A stretch of 60,570 nt of DNA. Origin: Acidobacteriota bacterium (GTDB lineage Bacteria; Acidobacteriota; Terriglobia; Acidiferrales; UBA7541). The stretch spans positions 1-60,570 of the forward strand of contig QHYI01000126.1 of assembly GCA_003223245.1 (NCBI GenBank), written 5' to 3'. The translations under genes were made by a program, and so were the position numbers. Below the pieces are notes generated by a model, which saw only the letters and a list, made by a program, of their open reading frames with translations, was not told where the DNA came from and did no database searches. Shown here in pieces: positions 34,696-44,422 of the stretch; within the stretch, counting starts at the first letter, position 1, and each line of letters starts with the position of its first letter.

Positions 34696-35465
34696 TTCCC
34701 GCTTCGAGCCCTATCAAAATTCTCTTGATCGACAGCAACGTCTATTTTGCCAAGCGCCTCAGCGATGCTTTGAAACGCGAGGGCTTCGAAGTGACCACAA
34801 ATACTCAGGCGGCCTATGCGCTGACGGCCCTAGAATACGACGCTCCGGGCGCGATCCTTTGCGCTACCAACATGCGCGATATGGGCGCGCTCGAAGTCGC
34901 GCGCATCATCCGCGCGGACGTCAAGAACGCCAATCTTCCTATCATTGCGTTGGGCGACGGCAGCCAGCGCGCGCTGATGGAAGCATTTCAGGCCGGATGC
35001 GACGATTACATCGACCGCAGCCGCCAGCCCGGCGTCATCGCCTCCCATGTGAAGCAAATCATTGTCAGCAAAATGGAGGGCTTCCAGCCCACGCAATTAC
35101 TCTCCCAATCGGACACCAGCTTGACCGGAAACTTGACGCACCATGACCTCACCGGGGTGATGCAAATGCTCGGTCATGCGCACCAGACAGGCGCGCTGCA
35201 TATCAACGCCGGGGAGACGGACGGAGTTCTCTTTTACGAAGGTGGCGAACTTTCGCACGCTGAGTGCGGCACGCTGTTCGGTGACGAAGCGGTAATTCAC
35301 ATCCTTAAGAACTGCGTCAACGGAAATAACGGCGTCTACAAATTTGTATATGGCACCACCTCGCCGCAGCGCACCGTACTGCGCTCGGCCACCGACTTAA
35401 TGCTCGATGCCATGCGCGAAGTCGATGAAAGCTCCCGCGACATGGCGGACAAGGAAGCCCCATGA
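34692..35465 (+). CDS. Pseudo-receiver with C-terminal PATAN/DUF4388 domain
   Basis: The protein has 257 residues from ATG 34692. About 8-120 has the receiver fold (IKILLIDSNVYFAKRLSDALKREGFEV), but the phospho-acceptor segment reads ILCATNMRDMG: the Asp and the following Pro are both replaced, and only one Asp of the acidic pair is left. About 135-250 is a DUF4388/PATAN domain (LTGNLTHHDLTGVMQMLGHAHQTGALHI, GVLFYEGGELSHAECG). PATAN regulators control type IV pilus motor activity in cyanobacteria. Signalling here is probably not by Asp phosphorylation. It overlaps the genes on both sides. Confidence 0.78.
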   Translation: MIPASSPIKILLIDSNVYFAKRLSDALKREGFEVTTNTQAAYALTALEYDAPGAILCATNMRDMGALEVARIIRADVKNANLPIIALGDGSQRALMEAFQAGCDDYIDRSRQPGVIASHVKQIIVSKMEGFQPTQLLSQSDTSLTGNLTHHDLTGVMQMLGHAHQTGALHINAGETDGVLFYEGGELSHAECGTLFGDEAVIHILKNCVNGNNGVYKFVYGTTSPQRTVLRSATDLMLDAMREVDESSRDMADKEAP

Positions 35466-36244
35466 GCGAAGCGATGACCATTCCTCCTCTCAGCGAAGCA
35501 CGCGAGAAGCGCGTCCCGACCGTCTATTTCATCGACGACAGCGCCACCATGCGCGAAGTCATTAAGATCGCGTTTCGCCGCGAAAACATCCAGGTGATTA
35601 CTTGCGCGGATGCCGCCTCCGCTCTCGCGCAATTCGACCAAACCCGCCCGGATGTGGTCATCACCGACGTGATCATGCCGGATCAGGACGGCTATTCCGT
35701 TTGCACCCAGATCAAAGAGAATCCCCGCCTTAGTGGCACTCCAGTGCTGCTCATGTCCGGCGTGGTAAACAAAAGCGTTGCCGATAAGGCTGTTTCGGTC
35801 AAAGCGGACGAGTTGATTCGCAAACCGTTTCAGCCGCAAGAGTTGATCAACCGGGTGAAAGTACTTCTTGAACCCAAGAGCGCCGCGCCTGCGCCTCCCT
35901 CAGACAGAAGTGCAGCCACCAGTGCGCTGAGCAGTCTTTTCGCGCCACCGCCAGCGGCTCCGAGAGCCATTTCGCCTGCTCCTGCGCCACCTGCCGCGCA
36001 AGAACCGGCCTGGCCCCGCGCGCTTGCCGAGGCCTTCGCGCCGCGCCCCCCTGCCGCCGATAGCCAGGCGCAGCCAACAGCTGTTTCGTTGCCGGGTCCC
36101 TCCGCCGCCGACCTGCAGAGACTCCGCGTGGAAATTTCGCGTTTGGAGCTGTTGGTCAAAAAATTACAAACCGAACTGCAAATCGAACGCCAGTATAACC
36201 AAGCGCTCGAAGCTCAGATCCGGACCCTGGCCGGAATCGAATAG
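35462..36244 (+). CDS. Response regulator with Pro/Ala-rich linker and C-terminal coiled coil
   Basis: The protein has 260 residues. The canonical receiver has D25, D26 and D69 (VVITDVIMPDQDGYSVC) and KPFQ. Then comes a Pro/Ala-rich linker of about 75 residues, and a C-terminal helix of about 45 residues with heptad character (LQRLRVEISRLELLVKKLQTEL). There is no DNA-binding or enzymatic domain. It should dimerise or bind a partner through the coiled coil. It is the last gene of the operon; a terminator follows at 36262. It is probably one of the CheA targets. Confidence 0.85.
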   Translation: MSEAMTIPPLSEAREKRVPTVYFIDDSATMREVIKIAFRRENIQVITCADAASALAQFDQTRPDVVITDVIMPDQDGYSVCTQIKENPRLSGTPVLLMSGVVNKSVADKAVSVKADELIRKPFQPQELINRVKVLLEPKSAAPAPPSDRSAATSALSSLFAPPPAAPRAISPAPAPPAAQEPAWPRALAEAFAPRPPAADSQAQPTAVSLPGPSAADLQRLRVEISRLELLVKKLQTELQIERQYNQALEAQIRTLAGIE

Positions 36245-36261
36245 CTTCCTTTGTTACCATG

Positions 36262-36285
36262 CCGTTGCTTCCGCAACGGGGTTTT
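36262..36285 (+). terminator. Rho-independent terminator of the second chemosensory operon
   Basis: CCGTTGC-TTCC-GCAACGG (36262-36279) is a perfect 7-bp stem with a tetraloop, followed by GG and TTTT. It begins 18 bases after the last stop codon of the operon. Confidence 0.8.
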
Positions 36286-36359
36286 AGTAAGCGTAGACCT
36301 GCAGCTCCCGCGGCTATGACTCACTGTTAATTCTTCAGGACAGCTTTCTGCCAATCTCT

Positions 36360-36411
36360 CCTCTTGACAATCAAGAGGAAAAGCGTATCCTTCCTCTTGA
36401 CCCTCAAGAGG
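36360..36411 (+). promoter_or_regulatory. padR promoter with two identical-arm operators
   Basis: Two palindromes share the arms CCTCTTGA and TCAAGAGG: 36360-36378 (centre CAA) and 36393-36411 (centre CCC), 33 bp centre to centre, close to three helical turns. The first contains a TTGACA -35 box (36364-36369); TATCCT (36386-36391), 16 bases on, can serve as -10. The second covers the start of transcription and the AGGAGG ribosome site. This layout is what self-repression by PadR would need. Confidence 0.75.
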
Positions 36412-36424
36412 AGGAATCCTTCGC

Positions 36425-36757
36425 ATGGCCGACAAGCCAACTGATCTCGTCCAGGGCACACTGGACATGCTTATCCTAAAAACGCTGGCGCTTGAACCCA
36501 TGCATGGATATGGCATCGCCGTCCGGCTCGAACAGATGAGCGGTGGCGTTTTCCGTGTTAATGCAGGCTCCCTGTTTGTCGCTTTTCAGCGCTTGCAACG
36601 CGCAGGGCTGATTAAAGGCGAATGGAAAGCCACGGAGAACGGCCGGCGCGCGAAGTATTACGCTCTCACCGACCATGGTCGCAAGAGGCTCGACAGCGAA
36701 ACGCGCGAATGGGGGCGACAAGTCGCTGCCATCGCTAGAATTTTGGAAGCGTCATAG
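36425..36757 (+). CDS. PadR-family transcriptional repressor
   Basis: The 110-residue winged-helix protein has the family features VQGTLDMLILKTLALEPMHGYGIAVRLEQMS, GSLFVAFQRLQRAGLIKGEW, and the C-terminal dimerisation helix after RRAKYYALTDHGRKRL. It is of the short PadR-s2 class found in front of ADOP permease genes in acidobacteria. The ribosome site AGGAGG lies inside the second operator. It probably represses itself and the permeases behind it; the inducing molecule is unknown. Confidence 0.92.
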   Translation: MADKPTDLVQGTLDMLILKTLALEPMHGYGIAVRLEQMSGGVFRVNAGSLFVAFQRLQRAGLIKGEWKATENGRRAKYYALTDHGRKRLDSETREWGRQVAAIARILEAS

Positions 36758-36766
36758 AGAGGCGTG

Positions 36767-36829
36767 ATGTCCATGCTGAGAAACGCGGGAATGGTGATCG
36801 GGTTAGCCGTGGCGCTGCGCGACGAGTAA
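36767..36829 (+). other. 20-codon open frame between padR and the permease gene
   Basis: ATG-TCC-ATG-CTG to TAA encodes MSMLRNAGMVIGLAVALRDE. The beginning resembles the MLR start of the permease that follows, and the end (VALRDE) resembles its last residues (VALRHE). It may be the scar of an internally deleted third permease gene, or a leader peptide, or chance. No firm ribosome site is seen. Confidence 0.2.
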
Positions 36830-36852
36830 GCCACGGAAAGGGAGTGATGTGC

Positions 36853-39504
36853 ATGCTGCGGAGCACCGTTAGCGGGTTGCGATCGCTCTTCCAAAAGAAG
36901 CGCGTTGATGGCGAACTGGACGAAGAACTGCGCAGTTTTTTCAATACCGCCGCCGAAGTAAGAATGAGGGACGGCCTAAGCCAGAAGGAGGCGCTTCGCG
37001 CCGTCCGCCTGGAGCGAGGCAGCCTCGAAACCGCAAAAGCAGAGGTCCGCTCCGCGGGCTGGGTGTCTTTTGTGGAAACCTGCTGGCAGGACTTGCGCCT
37101 CGCGACGCGCATGCTATGCAAATCTCCTGGATTCACAGCCGTCGCCGTCGTCACGCTGGCCCTCGGCATCGGAGCAAACACCGCGATTTTCAGCGTCGTC
37201 AACGCCATCTTGCTTCGTCCCTTGCCCTACGCGAATCCAACCCAACTCGTTTCTGTGTCCGAGGCTAAGCCAGAGGCGGGAACCTCGGGGTTTGGGCTGT
37301 CCTATGCCGCCTTCACCGAACTGCGGGATGACCATCAAGCGTTCAGCGCAATCGCCGGCTTTGGGGGTCACTCTCTGGTGCTTACCGGCTACGGAGACCC
37401 TTCCGAGGTGAGCACTGCAGTTGTGACGCCCGAATTCTTTTCCGTCCTCGCGGCCGAGCCGCTGCTGGGCCGCGTGTTCACCTCGGCTGACGGCCGACGT
37501 GGGGCCGCTCCCGTCGCGATCCTGAGCGAAAATCTATGGCGCGACCGCTTTCAAGTCGACCAGGAAATCCGCGGCCGCTCGATTACCCTCGACATGCGCC
37601 AATACACCGTGATTGGCGTGATGCCTGCAACCTTTCGCACGCCCTTCCTGAATCAGGCAAAGCAGGTTTGGATACCGCTTGCTCAAGACCCGCTGTTCAG
37701 CGTGTGGATGACCAAGCCTCCTCAAGAGCACTGGATGGCGGCGCTTGCGCGTGTGCGCAGCGGCGTTTCCTCCGCTCAAGTGCAGGCGCAATTGGACACC
37801 ATCAGTGCGCGGCTCGCCAAACAACTTCCGGCGGAGAAGGGATGGACAATTCGAATTGAGCCTCTGCAGCAAACAATCACCGGGGATGTGAAATTGCCGC
37901 TGCTCCTGCTGCTGGCGGCTGTCGGCCTGGTGCTCTTGATTGCGTGTGCGAACATCGCGAATCTGCTTTTGAGCCGCGCGACCTCGCGGTCAAGAGAAAT
38001 CGCCATTCGAATCGCGCTGGGCGCTGGCAAGAGGCGCATCGCCCGCCAACTGCTCACCGAATGCGCCATCCTTGGGCTGCTTGGCGGCCTTATCGGAACA
38101 CTTGTGGCTTACTGGGGTGTATCCACTCTCGTGCCTCTCCTCCCTCCCGGTCTGCAAAGGTTTCACTCCATTCGCATCGATGGCTGGGTCCTTGCCTTCG
38201 CTTTCGCGCTTTCACTGGCCACCAGTCTTGTGTTCGGGCTCGCCCCCGTGCTCTCCGCGGCTGGATCTGATGCGCATAAGGAACTCGGCGAAGGCGCTCG
38301 CGCAGGGGAGTCGGCAGGTCCACGCCGTGCTCGCGCGTTTTTAGCGGTTAGCGAAATTGCCTTGGCAATCGTTCTTCTTACAGGAGCGGGACTGCTGATC
38401 CGCAGCTTTGCCGAGCTCACTTCGGTGAAACCGGGCTTCGACCCGAACCACGTGGTGAAGGCGATGATTTCCCTTCCCCAGTTTCAATACTCGACGCCGA
38501 AACAATGGGCTGCCTTTTCAGAAGAACTGATGGCGCGTCTAGAATCCCAGCCTGGGATCAAGGACTTCGCTATCGCCGGTCCATTGCCTATCGTAGACTG
38601 CTGCATCAACCTCGCTTTTCAGATTGTCGGAAACCCCCGACTGCCCCCGGGGACATCCGACACGGCTGATTACGTCCCTGCCAGCCCGCGCTATTTCTCC
38701 GTGATGGGAATTCCGCTGCTTCGTGGCCGTTTGTTCAAGGAATGGGATTCCTCCTCCTCGCCTGCCGTGGTGCTGATCAGCGAAGCGCTCGCCAAACGTT
38801 ATTTTCCTAACCAGGATCCTCTGGGCAGATATCTCACGTTCGGTTTTCCCGCCAACGGCATTGTCTCGCGCGAAATTGTCGGCATCGTCGGCGACATCCA
38901 TGACGTCTCCCTCGGCAAAGAACCGGGGCCCATGCTGTATGTTCCCTACGCCCAAGCGCCTCCTTATGGAGGCGAAGTCGTCGTCAAGAGCACGCTGGGC
39001 ACCGCGGCGGTGGTCGGCGCAATTCGGGCAGCAACCCACGCCATCGACAAGAATCTGCCGGTGACCGACGTTATGTCCCTTCCCGATGCGCTGAACGCGT
39101 CGGTGGCTCAGCCGCGCTCTCGCACTTTGCTCCTCGGCTTGTTTGGCGCGATTGCGTTGATTCTTGCCGCTGTAGGCATCTTTGGAGTGATCTCCTACTC
39201 GGTTTCTCGCCGGACGCATGAACTGGGGATTCGTATGGCCCTTGGCGCGCAACCCCGCTCCGTTTTGAGCTTGATCTCCGGCGAGACGCTGGCGCTCACG
39301 CTGATGGGCATTGCGGTTGGCGTACCTTGCGCTGTCGCTGCGGCGCGCCTCATCCGGGGCCTGCTTTTTGACGTGACGCTATACGACCCGGTCACACTGG
39401 CGGTGGTTCCCTTGGTGCTCGTTGCCGTCGCAGCGCTGGCCAGCTACATCCCGGCGCGCCGCGCGATGAAGGTCGATCCCATGGTCGCCCTGCGTCACGA
39501 GTAG
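36853..39504 (+). CDS. ADOP-family permease (MacB-like, FtsX domains)
   Basis: The protein has 883 residues from ATG 36853, which has GGGAG 8 bases upstream. The ADOP-specific N-terminal cytoplasmic domain ([37 protein letters not shown]) is followed by TM1 at [21 protein letters not shown], a MacB-type periplasmic domain, and an FtsX unit with three TM segments ([22 protein letters not shown]). A second periplasmic and FtsX unit ends [21 protein letters not shown] proteins carry both halves of the MacB membrane part in one chain but lack an ATPase. Intact here, and probably controlled by the PadR in front. The substrate is unknown. Confidence 0.9.
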   Translation: MLRSTVSGLRSLFQKKRVDGELDEELRSFFNTAAEVRMRDGLSQKEALRAVRLERGSLETAKAEVRSAGWVSFVETCWQDLRLATRMLCKSPGFTAVAVVTLALGIGANTAIFSVVNAILLRPLPYANPTQLVSVSEAKPEAGTSGFGLSYAAFTELRDDHQAFSAIAGFGGHSLVLTGYGDPSEVSTAVVTPEFFSVLAAEPLLGRVFTSADGRRGAAPVAILSENLWRDRFQVDQEIRGRSITLDMRQYTVIGVMPATFRTPFLNQAKQVWIPLAQDPLFSVWMTKPPQEHWMAALARVRSGVSSAQVQAQLDTISARLAKQLPAEKGWTIRIEPLQQTITGDVKLPLLLLLAAVGLVLLIACANIANLLLSRATSRSREIAIRIALGAGKRRIARQLLTECAILGLLGGLIGTLVAYWGVSTLVPLLPPGLQRFHSIRIDGWVLAFAFALSLATSLVFGLAPVLSAAGSDAHKELGEGARAGESAGPRRARAFLAVSEIALAIVLLTGAGLLIRSFAELTSVKPGFDPNHVVKAMISLPQFQYSTPKQWAAFSEELMARLESQPGIKDFAIAGPLPIVDCCINLAFQIVGNPRLPPGTSDTADYVPASPRYFSVMGIPLLRGRLFKEWDSSSSPAVVLISEALAKRYFPNQDPLGRYLTFGFPANGIVSREIVGIVGDIHDVSLGKEPGPMLYVPYAQAPPYGGEVVVKSTLGTAAVVGAIRAATHAIDKNLPVTDVMSLPDALNASVAQPRSRTLLLGLFGAIALILAAVGIFGVISYSVSRRTHELGIRMALGAQPRSVLSLISGETLALTLMGIAVGVPCAVAAARLIRGLLFDVTLYDPVTLAVVPLVLVAVAALASYIPARRAMKVDPMVALRHE

Positions 39505-39545
39505 AAATCGCCTCAACCTGTGAGGCAGCAAAAGAGGTCACGTCT

Positions 39546-42187
39546 ATGCCGCGAACCACACTGGCACTGTTGCGAAGCATTGCAAGCGGCCTTCGGTCAT
39601 TGTTGCGGAACAGACACATCGACGGCGAACTAGACGAAGAGCTGCGTGGATTCCTGGAAATGGCGGCCCAGGACAAAATTACACGTGGCATGAGCCGCAA
39701 CGCGGCGCTTCGCGCCGTGCGTCTGGAACGCGGCAATCTGGAAATCACCAAGGAAGAAGTTCGCTCTGCTGGCTGGGAATCCTTTGTGGACACATGCTGG
39801 CAAGACCTCTGTTTCGCCTTCCGCATGCTGCGCAAATCCCCAGGCTTCACCGCCGTCGCTGTTCTTACGCTCGCCCTCGGCATCGGCGCCAACAGCGCCA
39901 TTTTCACCGTCGTCTACGGAGTGCTGTTTCGTCCGCTGCCATTTCCTCAGCCGGACAAAATCGTCGAGCCGAGCTGGACCTCACCGCAACACAACTCGAG
40001 CGTCTGCAAAGCATGGGACAAGTTTTCGAGTGTATCGCCGGCTGGACCGACGTGGGCTTCAACCTCGCATTGGGGAATGCGGCGGAGCATGTGCGTGGAA
40101 CGCCAGTGTCCGCAGATTATTTTCAAGTGCTGGGCGTCCATCCGGCAGTCGGTAGAGAGTTTCTTCCGGAAGAAGACCGGGGAGAAGGCCAGCGCGTCGT
40201 CATTCTGAGTTACGCGCTGTGGGAGCGGCGTTTCTCGGGTGAACTTTCCGCGATTGGCCAAAAAGTGCTGCTCAACGGGGAGGCTTATACCGTCATCGGC
40301 GTGATGGCGGCCGGATTCGATCCCCGCGGCTACTCAGACATAAACCCGGGCCTCCCGGTAGACGTGTGGGTTCCGCTGGTGCTCGTCGCGAAAACGGCCG
40401 GCAGTGGCGAAAACATCCAGGTCCTCGCCAGGCTCAAGCCCGAGGTGAAGCAACCGCAGCTCGACGCGCAGATGAACCTAATCACCGGGCAATTCCGCAG
40501 GGAGTTCCCCGCAAACTTCGGCCCCAAGACGCGCATGAGTTTCTTGCCCTACCAATTTATGCTGGCTGCAGACTTGAGGCCATTTCTTCTTCTGCTGCTG
40601 GGTGCGATCGGTTTTGTCTTGCTGATTGCATGCGCCAATGTCGCCAACTTGTTGCTGGCGCGCGGCGGATCGCGAGCGCGGGAGATCGCCGCTCGTATGG
40701 CGTTAGGCGCTACCCGGGCTCGGCTCTCCCGCCAATTACTAACAGAAAGCATGGTCATCGCTCTGGTTGGCGGTGCTCTTGGTTTAGTTCTCGCCAACGC
40801 GGGTTTGCGGTCGCTGCTCGCCATGGCGCCCTTCGACCTGCCTCGTCTGAACGATATTCATTTGGACGGCTGGGTATTTGCTTTTACTTTTTTGATCTCC
40901 TTCCTGGCCGGTTCCCTCTCTGGATTGGCCCCTGCAGTTTGCGCGACAAACATTGACCTCAACGAAATGCTGAAGGCAGCTGCGGGCAGAGCAACCGCGG
41001 GCCGCACTAAGCTTCGCCAAGGCCTCATCATTGGCGAATTCGCGCTGTCGCTGGTCCTGCTTACGGGGGCCGCCCTGATGATTGCGACCTTCGCCAAATT
41101 GATGCGAGTGGATCCCGGCTTTGATCCGCACGGTGTCCTTACCATGCCATTCTGGTTGAACGGATCGAAGTACCGCTCAACACCGGAGATTACAACTTTT
41201 TATCGCGCGGTGGAGCAGCGAATCGCTTCTCTGCCCGCTGTCGAAGCGGTCGGTATTGTGGCGGCGGGTTTGCCGCTCGAACGCGGAGGGCACGCCAGCG
41301 TGAGAATTGCCGGTCCCCATCGGTCGGAATGGCGGCCCTGCGACTATCGCGAAGCTTCCACAAATTATTTCCGGGCCATGGGGATTGCCTTGCGGCAGGG
41401 CCGCGGCATTCTGGAAACAGATACGGAGACCACCAGCCCGGTTGTCGTGGTCAACGAAGCGTTCGCACAAAAATATTTCGCCGGGCGCAGCCCTCTCGGC
41501 GAACACATCCTTTTTGCCGATAAGCTGCGGGAAATCGTGGGTATCGTTGCAGATGCAAAGTCGCACCTCGATCGGCCAGCGGTCCCAACGGCCTTCATTC
41601 CCGCGGCACAGGCATCTTTCGAAGCCTCGAAAATGTGGGAAGAGTGGCTTCCCCGAAGTATCGTTGTCCGTTCGAGCGTTGATCCGCTTAGCCTCAGCCA
41701 CGCCGTGAGGCAAGCTGTGGAGTCCGTGGATCCGCTCGTTCCCACCGGAGCCACTCGCTCGATGGAGCAAATCCTGTCGCGTTCGCTGGCTCTGCGCGGT
41801 TTTCTCATGCGCCTGCTCGGTATTTTCGGCGGTCTGGCTCTGCTGCTCGCGAGTGTAGGGCTATATGGAGTCATTTCCTTTGTCGTTGCGTCTCGAACCC
41901 GTGAGATCGGAGTCAGGATGGCTCTCGGAGCTCGGTCCGCCGAGGTATTGCGGCTGATCCTGGCCGAAGGATTAAGGCTTGTCATCGCGGGAGTAGGAAT
42001 CGGAGTCCTGACGGCGCTCCTCCTCACCAGGTTGCTGGAAAGCATGGTGTACGCTGTCAGCTTGCGAGACCCGCTTATCTTCGTGCTGGTTAGTTGCTTG
42101 ATGATCGCCGTGTCGCTCTTGGCCTGCTACATTCCCGCCCGGCGAGCGACACGCGTTGACCCAATCATCGCCTTGCGTTACGAATAA
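39546..42187 (+). pseudogene. Second ADOP-family permease, frameshifted
   Basis: The N-terminal part ([18 protein letters not shown] to [17 protein letters not shown]) reads in the frame of the ATG at 39546. The rest, beginning near [20 protein letters not shown] and running to PARRATRVDPIIALRYE at 42187, is in another frame. The two meet between about 39965 and 40020. Outside that point both parts match the full ADOP plan: N-terminal domain, TM1, MacB-type periplasmic domain, FtsX unit, second copy. One small insertion or deletion explains the break. It could be a recent mutation or a sequencing error. The gene is 41 bases behind the first permease and clearly related but not a recent copy. 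Confidence 0.8.
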
Positions 42188-42397
42188 GCTTAACTCCTGG
42201 AGCCATTGGCCAACTTTTCTAGTTGCGGCATGCTTTGCTGCGAACGCCTTGCCTGAGTGCAATCACTCGACTTCGGCCCCCACAACCTCGTTGTTGGTTG
42301 GAAAATGGTTCGCAGGGGCAGGTTGACGCTCGAACCTCGATTCGGTAGCCTCGTTTCACGCCGTTCGAACGCATTTCAAAGTCCTGGGGGACCCTCG

Positions 42398-42817
42398 ATG
42401 GGATCGAAGAATGGCTCCGCGATTTCGCGACGTGAATTTGCGCGGCGAGCGGCACTGGTTTCTGCCGCCGCTTCTCTCTCGCCGGCCGATCTTTTAACCC
42501 GCGAACCTGCCACGGCACCAGCTCCTCCCTCGCAAGCGCCCAGCGGGCCAAAGCTCTCTCTCGAAAGCCAAGCCGAGCTGGAGTCGCGTCTTCAGGCGGT
42601 ATTTTCTCATTATGGCTCGCGCCTCAGCGATGCCCAGAAGGCGGACCTGCGCAGACTGGCTGCTGATGGGCAAGCCGCACTGGACCGTCTTCGTGCCTAT
42701 CCCACGGATAACAGCGACGGTCCGGCGCTTTACCTCAAACCCCTGATCGAACGCGAAAAAAAACCTTCGCCGATGCCCGCCTCCGCAAAATCCGCCGGCG
42801 CGGCGACGAAACCCTGA
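42398..42817 (+). CDS. Small Tat-exported protein
   Basis: The protein has 139 residues from ATG 42398. A twin-arginine signal is clear: SRREFARRAALVSAAASL. The mature part has a Pro-rich start and a helical segment (ESQAELESRLQAVFSHYGSRLSDAQKADLRRLAADGQAALDRLRAY), then a basic, low-complexity tail. There are no cofactor motifs. It ends 12 bases before the amidase gene and probably forms an operon with it. Similar short Tat proteins often accompany an enzyme as an anchor or partner, but this one I cannot assign. Confidence 0.7.
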   Translation: MGSKNGSAISRREFARRAALVSAAASLSPADLLTREPATAPAPPSQAPSGPKLSLESQAELESRLQAVFSHYGSRLSDAQKADLRRLAADGQAALDRLRAYPTDNSDGPALYLKPLIEREKKPSPMPASAKSAGAATKP

Positions 42818-42829
42818 GGAGCTCACCGA

Positions 42830-44233
42830 ATGCCCGGCGAAGAGCTTTTCTATCTCTCAGTGACCGAACTCGCGAAACGCATCGAAGCAAAAAAGCTCTC
42901 CCCCGTCGAGCTGACGCAGATTTATCTCGACCGCAGCCAGAGGCTCGGCGCGCGCTTCAATGCCTATGCAACTCTGACCCCGGAAATCGCGCTCGAACAG
43001 GCCAAAACCGCCGAAAAGGAAATTAAGCGTGGCCACTACCGCGGGCCGCTGCACGGCATTCCTTATGCAGCGAAAGATCTGCTCGCCGTAAAAGGCATCC
43101 CCACAACCTGGGGCGCAAAACCCTTTGCCAACCAAGTTTTCGAATACAACGCCACGGTTATCGATCATTTGAAGAATGTTGGCGCGGTGATGATCGGCAA
43201 GGCCTCGATGATCGAACTCGCAGGCGGCTCAGGCTACCGTTTCGCCTCGGCCTCTCTGCAAGGAGAAGCCAAGAATCCTTGGGATCCCACTTGCTGGACC
43301 TGTGGTTCCTCTTCCGGCTCGGGAGCGATCGTTGCTGCGGGCCTCGCTGCTTTTGCTATCGGCACAGAAACTTGGGGTTCCATCATTTGCCCTTCGGCAT
43401 TTTGCGGGGTGAGCGGGCTCCGGCCCACTTATGGCCGCGTGAGCCGCTACGGTGCCATGGCGCTTGCGCCGTCTATGGACAAAATCGGCCCCATCGCTCG
43501 CAGTGCCGAAGACTGCGCGCGCATTTTTGCGGCGATTGCGGGGCATGATCTGAAAGATCGCGGGACCATTGCCATCGACAAAGCCGCATTCACCTATTCG
43601 CCTTCGGTCGAATTGCGCAAACTACGCATAGCCTGGGTTCACAATGCCTGGAAGTCTTTCGAGGGCGGAGCGGCAAAGCCAGCCGCGTCAGCGAAGGTGG
43701 CCTTGAAGAAAATCTTCGGCAGCATGAACGAGGTTGCCCTACCCGTCGGCCCGTGGGAAGACGCTGCTTCTCTCGTCGTGCAGGTGGAATCGGCCGCATC
43801 TTTCCGCTCCCTGATTCGCTCCGGAAAGATCGCTGAACTGACCGATCCGCTGGGACAAATCTCCGGCTATTTGAATGAACAGTATTCCGCGGCGGACTAC
43901 CAGCAAGCCCTCAAGGTGCGGGAAATTCTTCAGAAAAAAATGGATGCTATTTTTGAAAGCTTCGATGTGCTGGTGGCTCCTTCGCAGCCGGTTCCTGCCA
44001 CGCCGCTTACGCTTAATCTTGAAACCGGTCTGTCCTTCCCGGACCCGTTGGGCGCTATCGGCAACCTTTGCGGCTTGCCGGCCCTTTCCGTTCCCTGCGG
44101 CTTTACCGAAAAAAATCTTCCCATCGGACTGGAATTCCTGGCTGGCGCCGGTGACGACATTGCAGCAATTCAGGCTGCGCGAACCTTCCAACAACACACC
44201 GACTGGCACAAACGCCACCCGCGCATTCACTAA
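42830..44233 (+). CDS. Amidase signature-family hydrolase
   Basis: This 467-residue enzyme hydrolyses an amide bond through a Ser-cisSer-Lys triad. K82 is in PYAAKDLLAVKG, the cis-Ser is in GSSSGSGA (about 161-162), and the nucleophile is S184 in GTETWGSIICPS. GSSSGSG and ETWGSI deviate from the usual GGSSGGS and DTGGSIR, so substrate choice may be unusual. It is not GatA of the tRNA amidotransferase: no gatB/gatC neighbours are present, and the C-terminal part differs. It has no signal peptide of its own, although the gene before it encodes a Tat-exported partner. Confidence 0.85.
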   Translation: MPGEELFYLSVTELAKRIEAKKLSPVELTQIYLDRSQRLGARFNAYATLTPEIALEQAKTAEKEIKRGHYRGPLHGIPYAAKDLLAVKGIPTTWGAKPFANQVFEYNATVIDHLKNVGAVMIGKASMIELAGGSGYRFASASLQGEAKNPWDPTCWTCGSSSGSGAIVAAGLAAFAIGTETWGSIICPSAFCGVSGLRPTYGRVSRYGAMALAPSMDKIGPIARSAEDCARIFAAIAGHDLKDRGTIAIDKAAFTYSPSVELRKLRIAWVHNAWKSFEGGAAKPAASAKVALKKIFGSMNEVALPVGPWEDAASLVVQVESAASFRSLIRSGKIAELTDPLGQISGYLNEQYSAADYQQALKVREILQKKMDAIFESFDVLVAPSQPVPATPLTLNLETGLSFPDPLGAIGNLCGLPALSVPCGFTEKNLPIGLEFLAGAGDDIAAIQAARTFQQHTDWHKRHPRIH

Positions 44234-44422
44234 AATAGTCCGGAACGGCAAGCCGCAAGCTACTTTGTACGGCAAAGTTAAAGAACTGCTTTACGTCCCG
44301 CTATCACCTGCTGTAATCACAGAGGTTGTCCAATAAAAGCCCGCTTCCTCCGCCATTTCAGAAGTGAAATTCGGGCACTCCGGCCTTTCTCGCAGTCGCG
44401 CACGCCAGCCAAGCCGTGAGCG

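Noticed and set aside
42830-44233. gatA of the Glu-tRNA(Gln) amidotransferase
   Set aside because: No gatB/gatC nearby, and the active-site surroundings differ from GatA.
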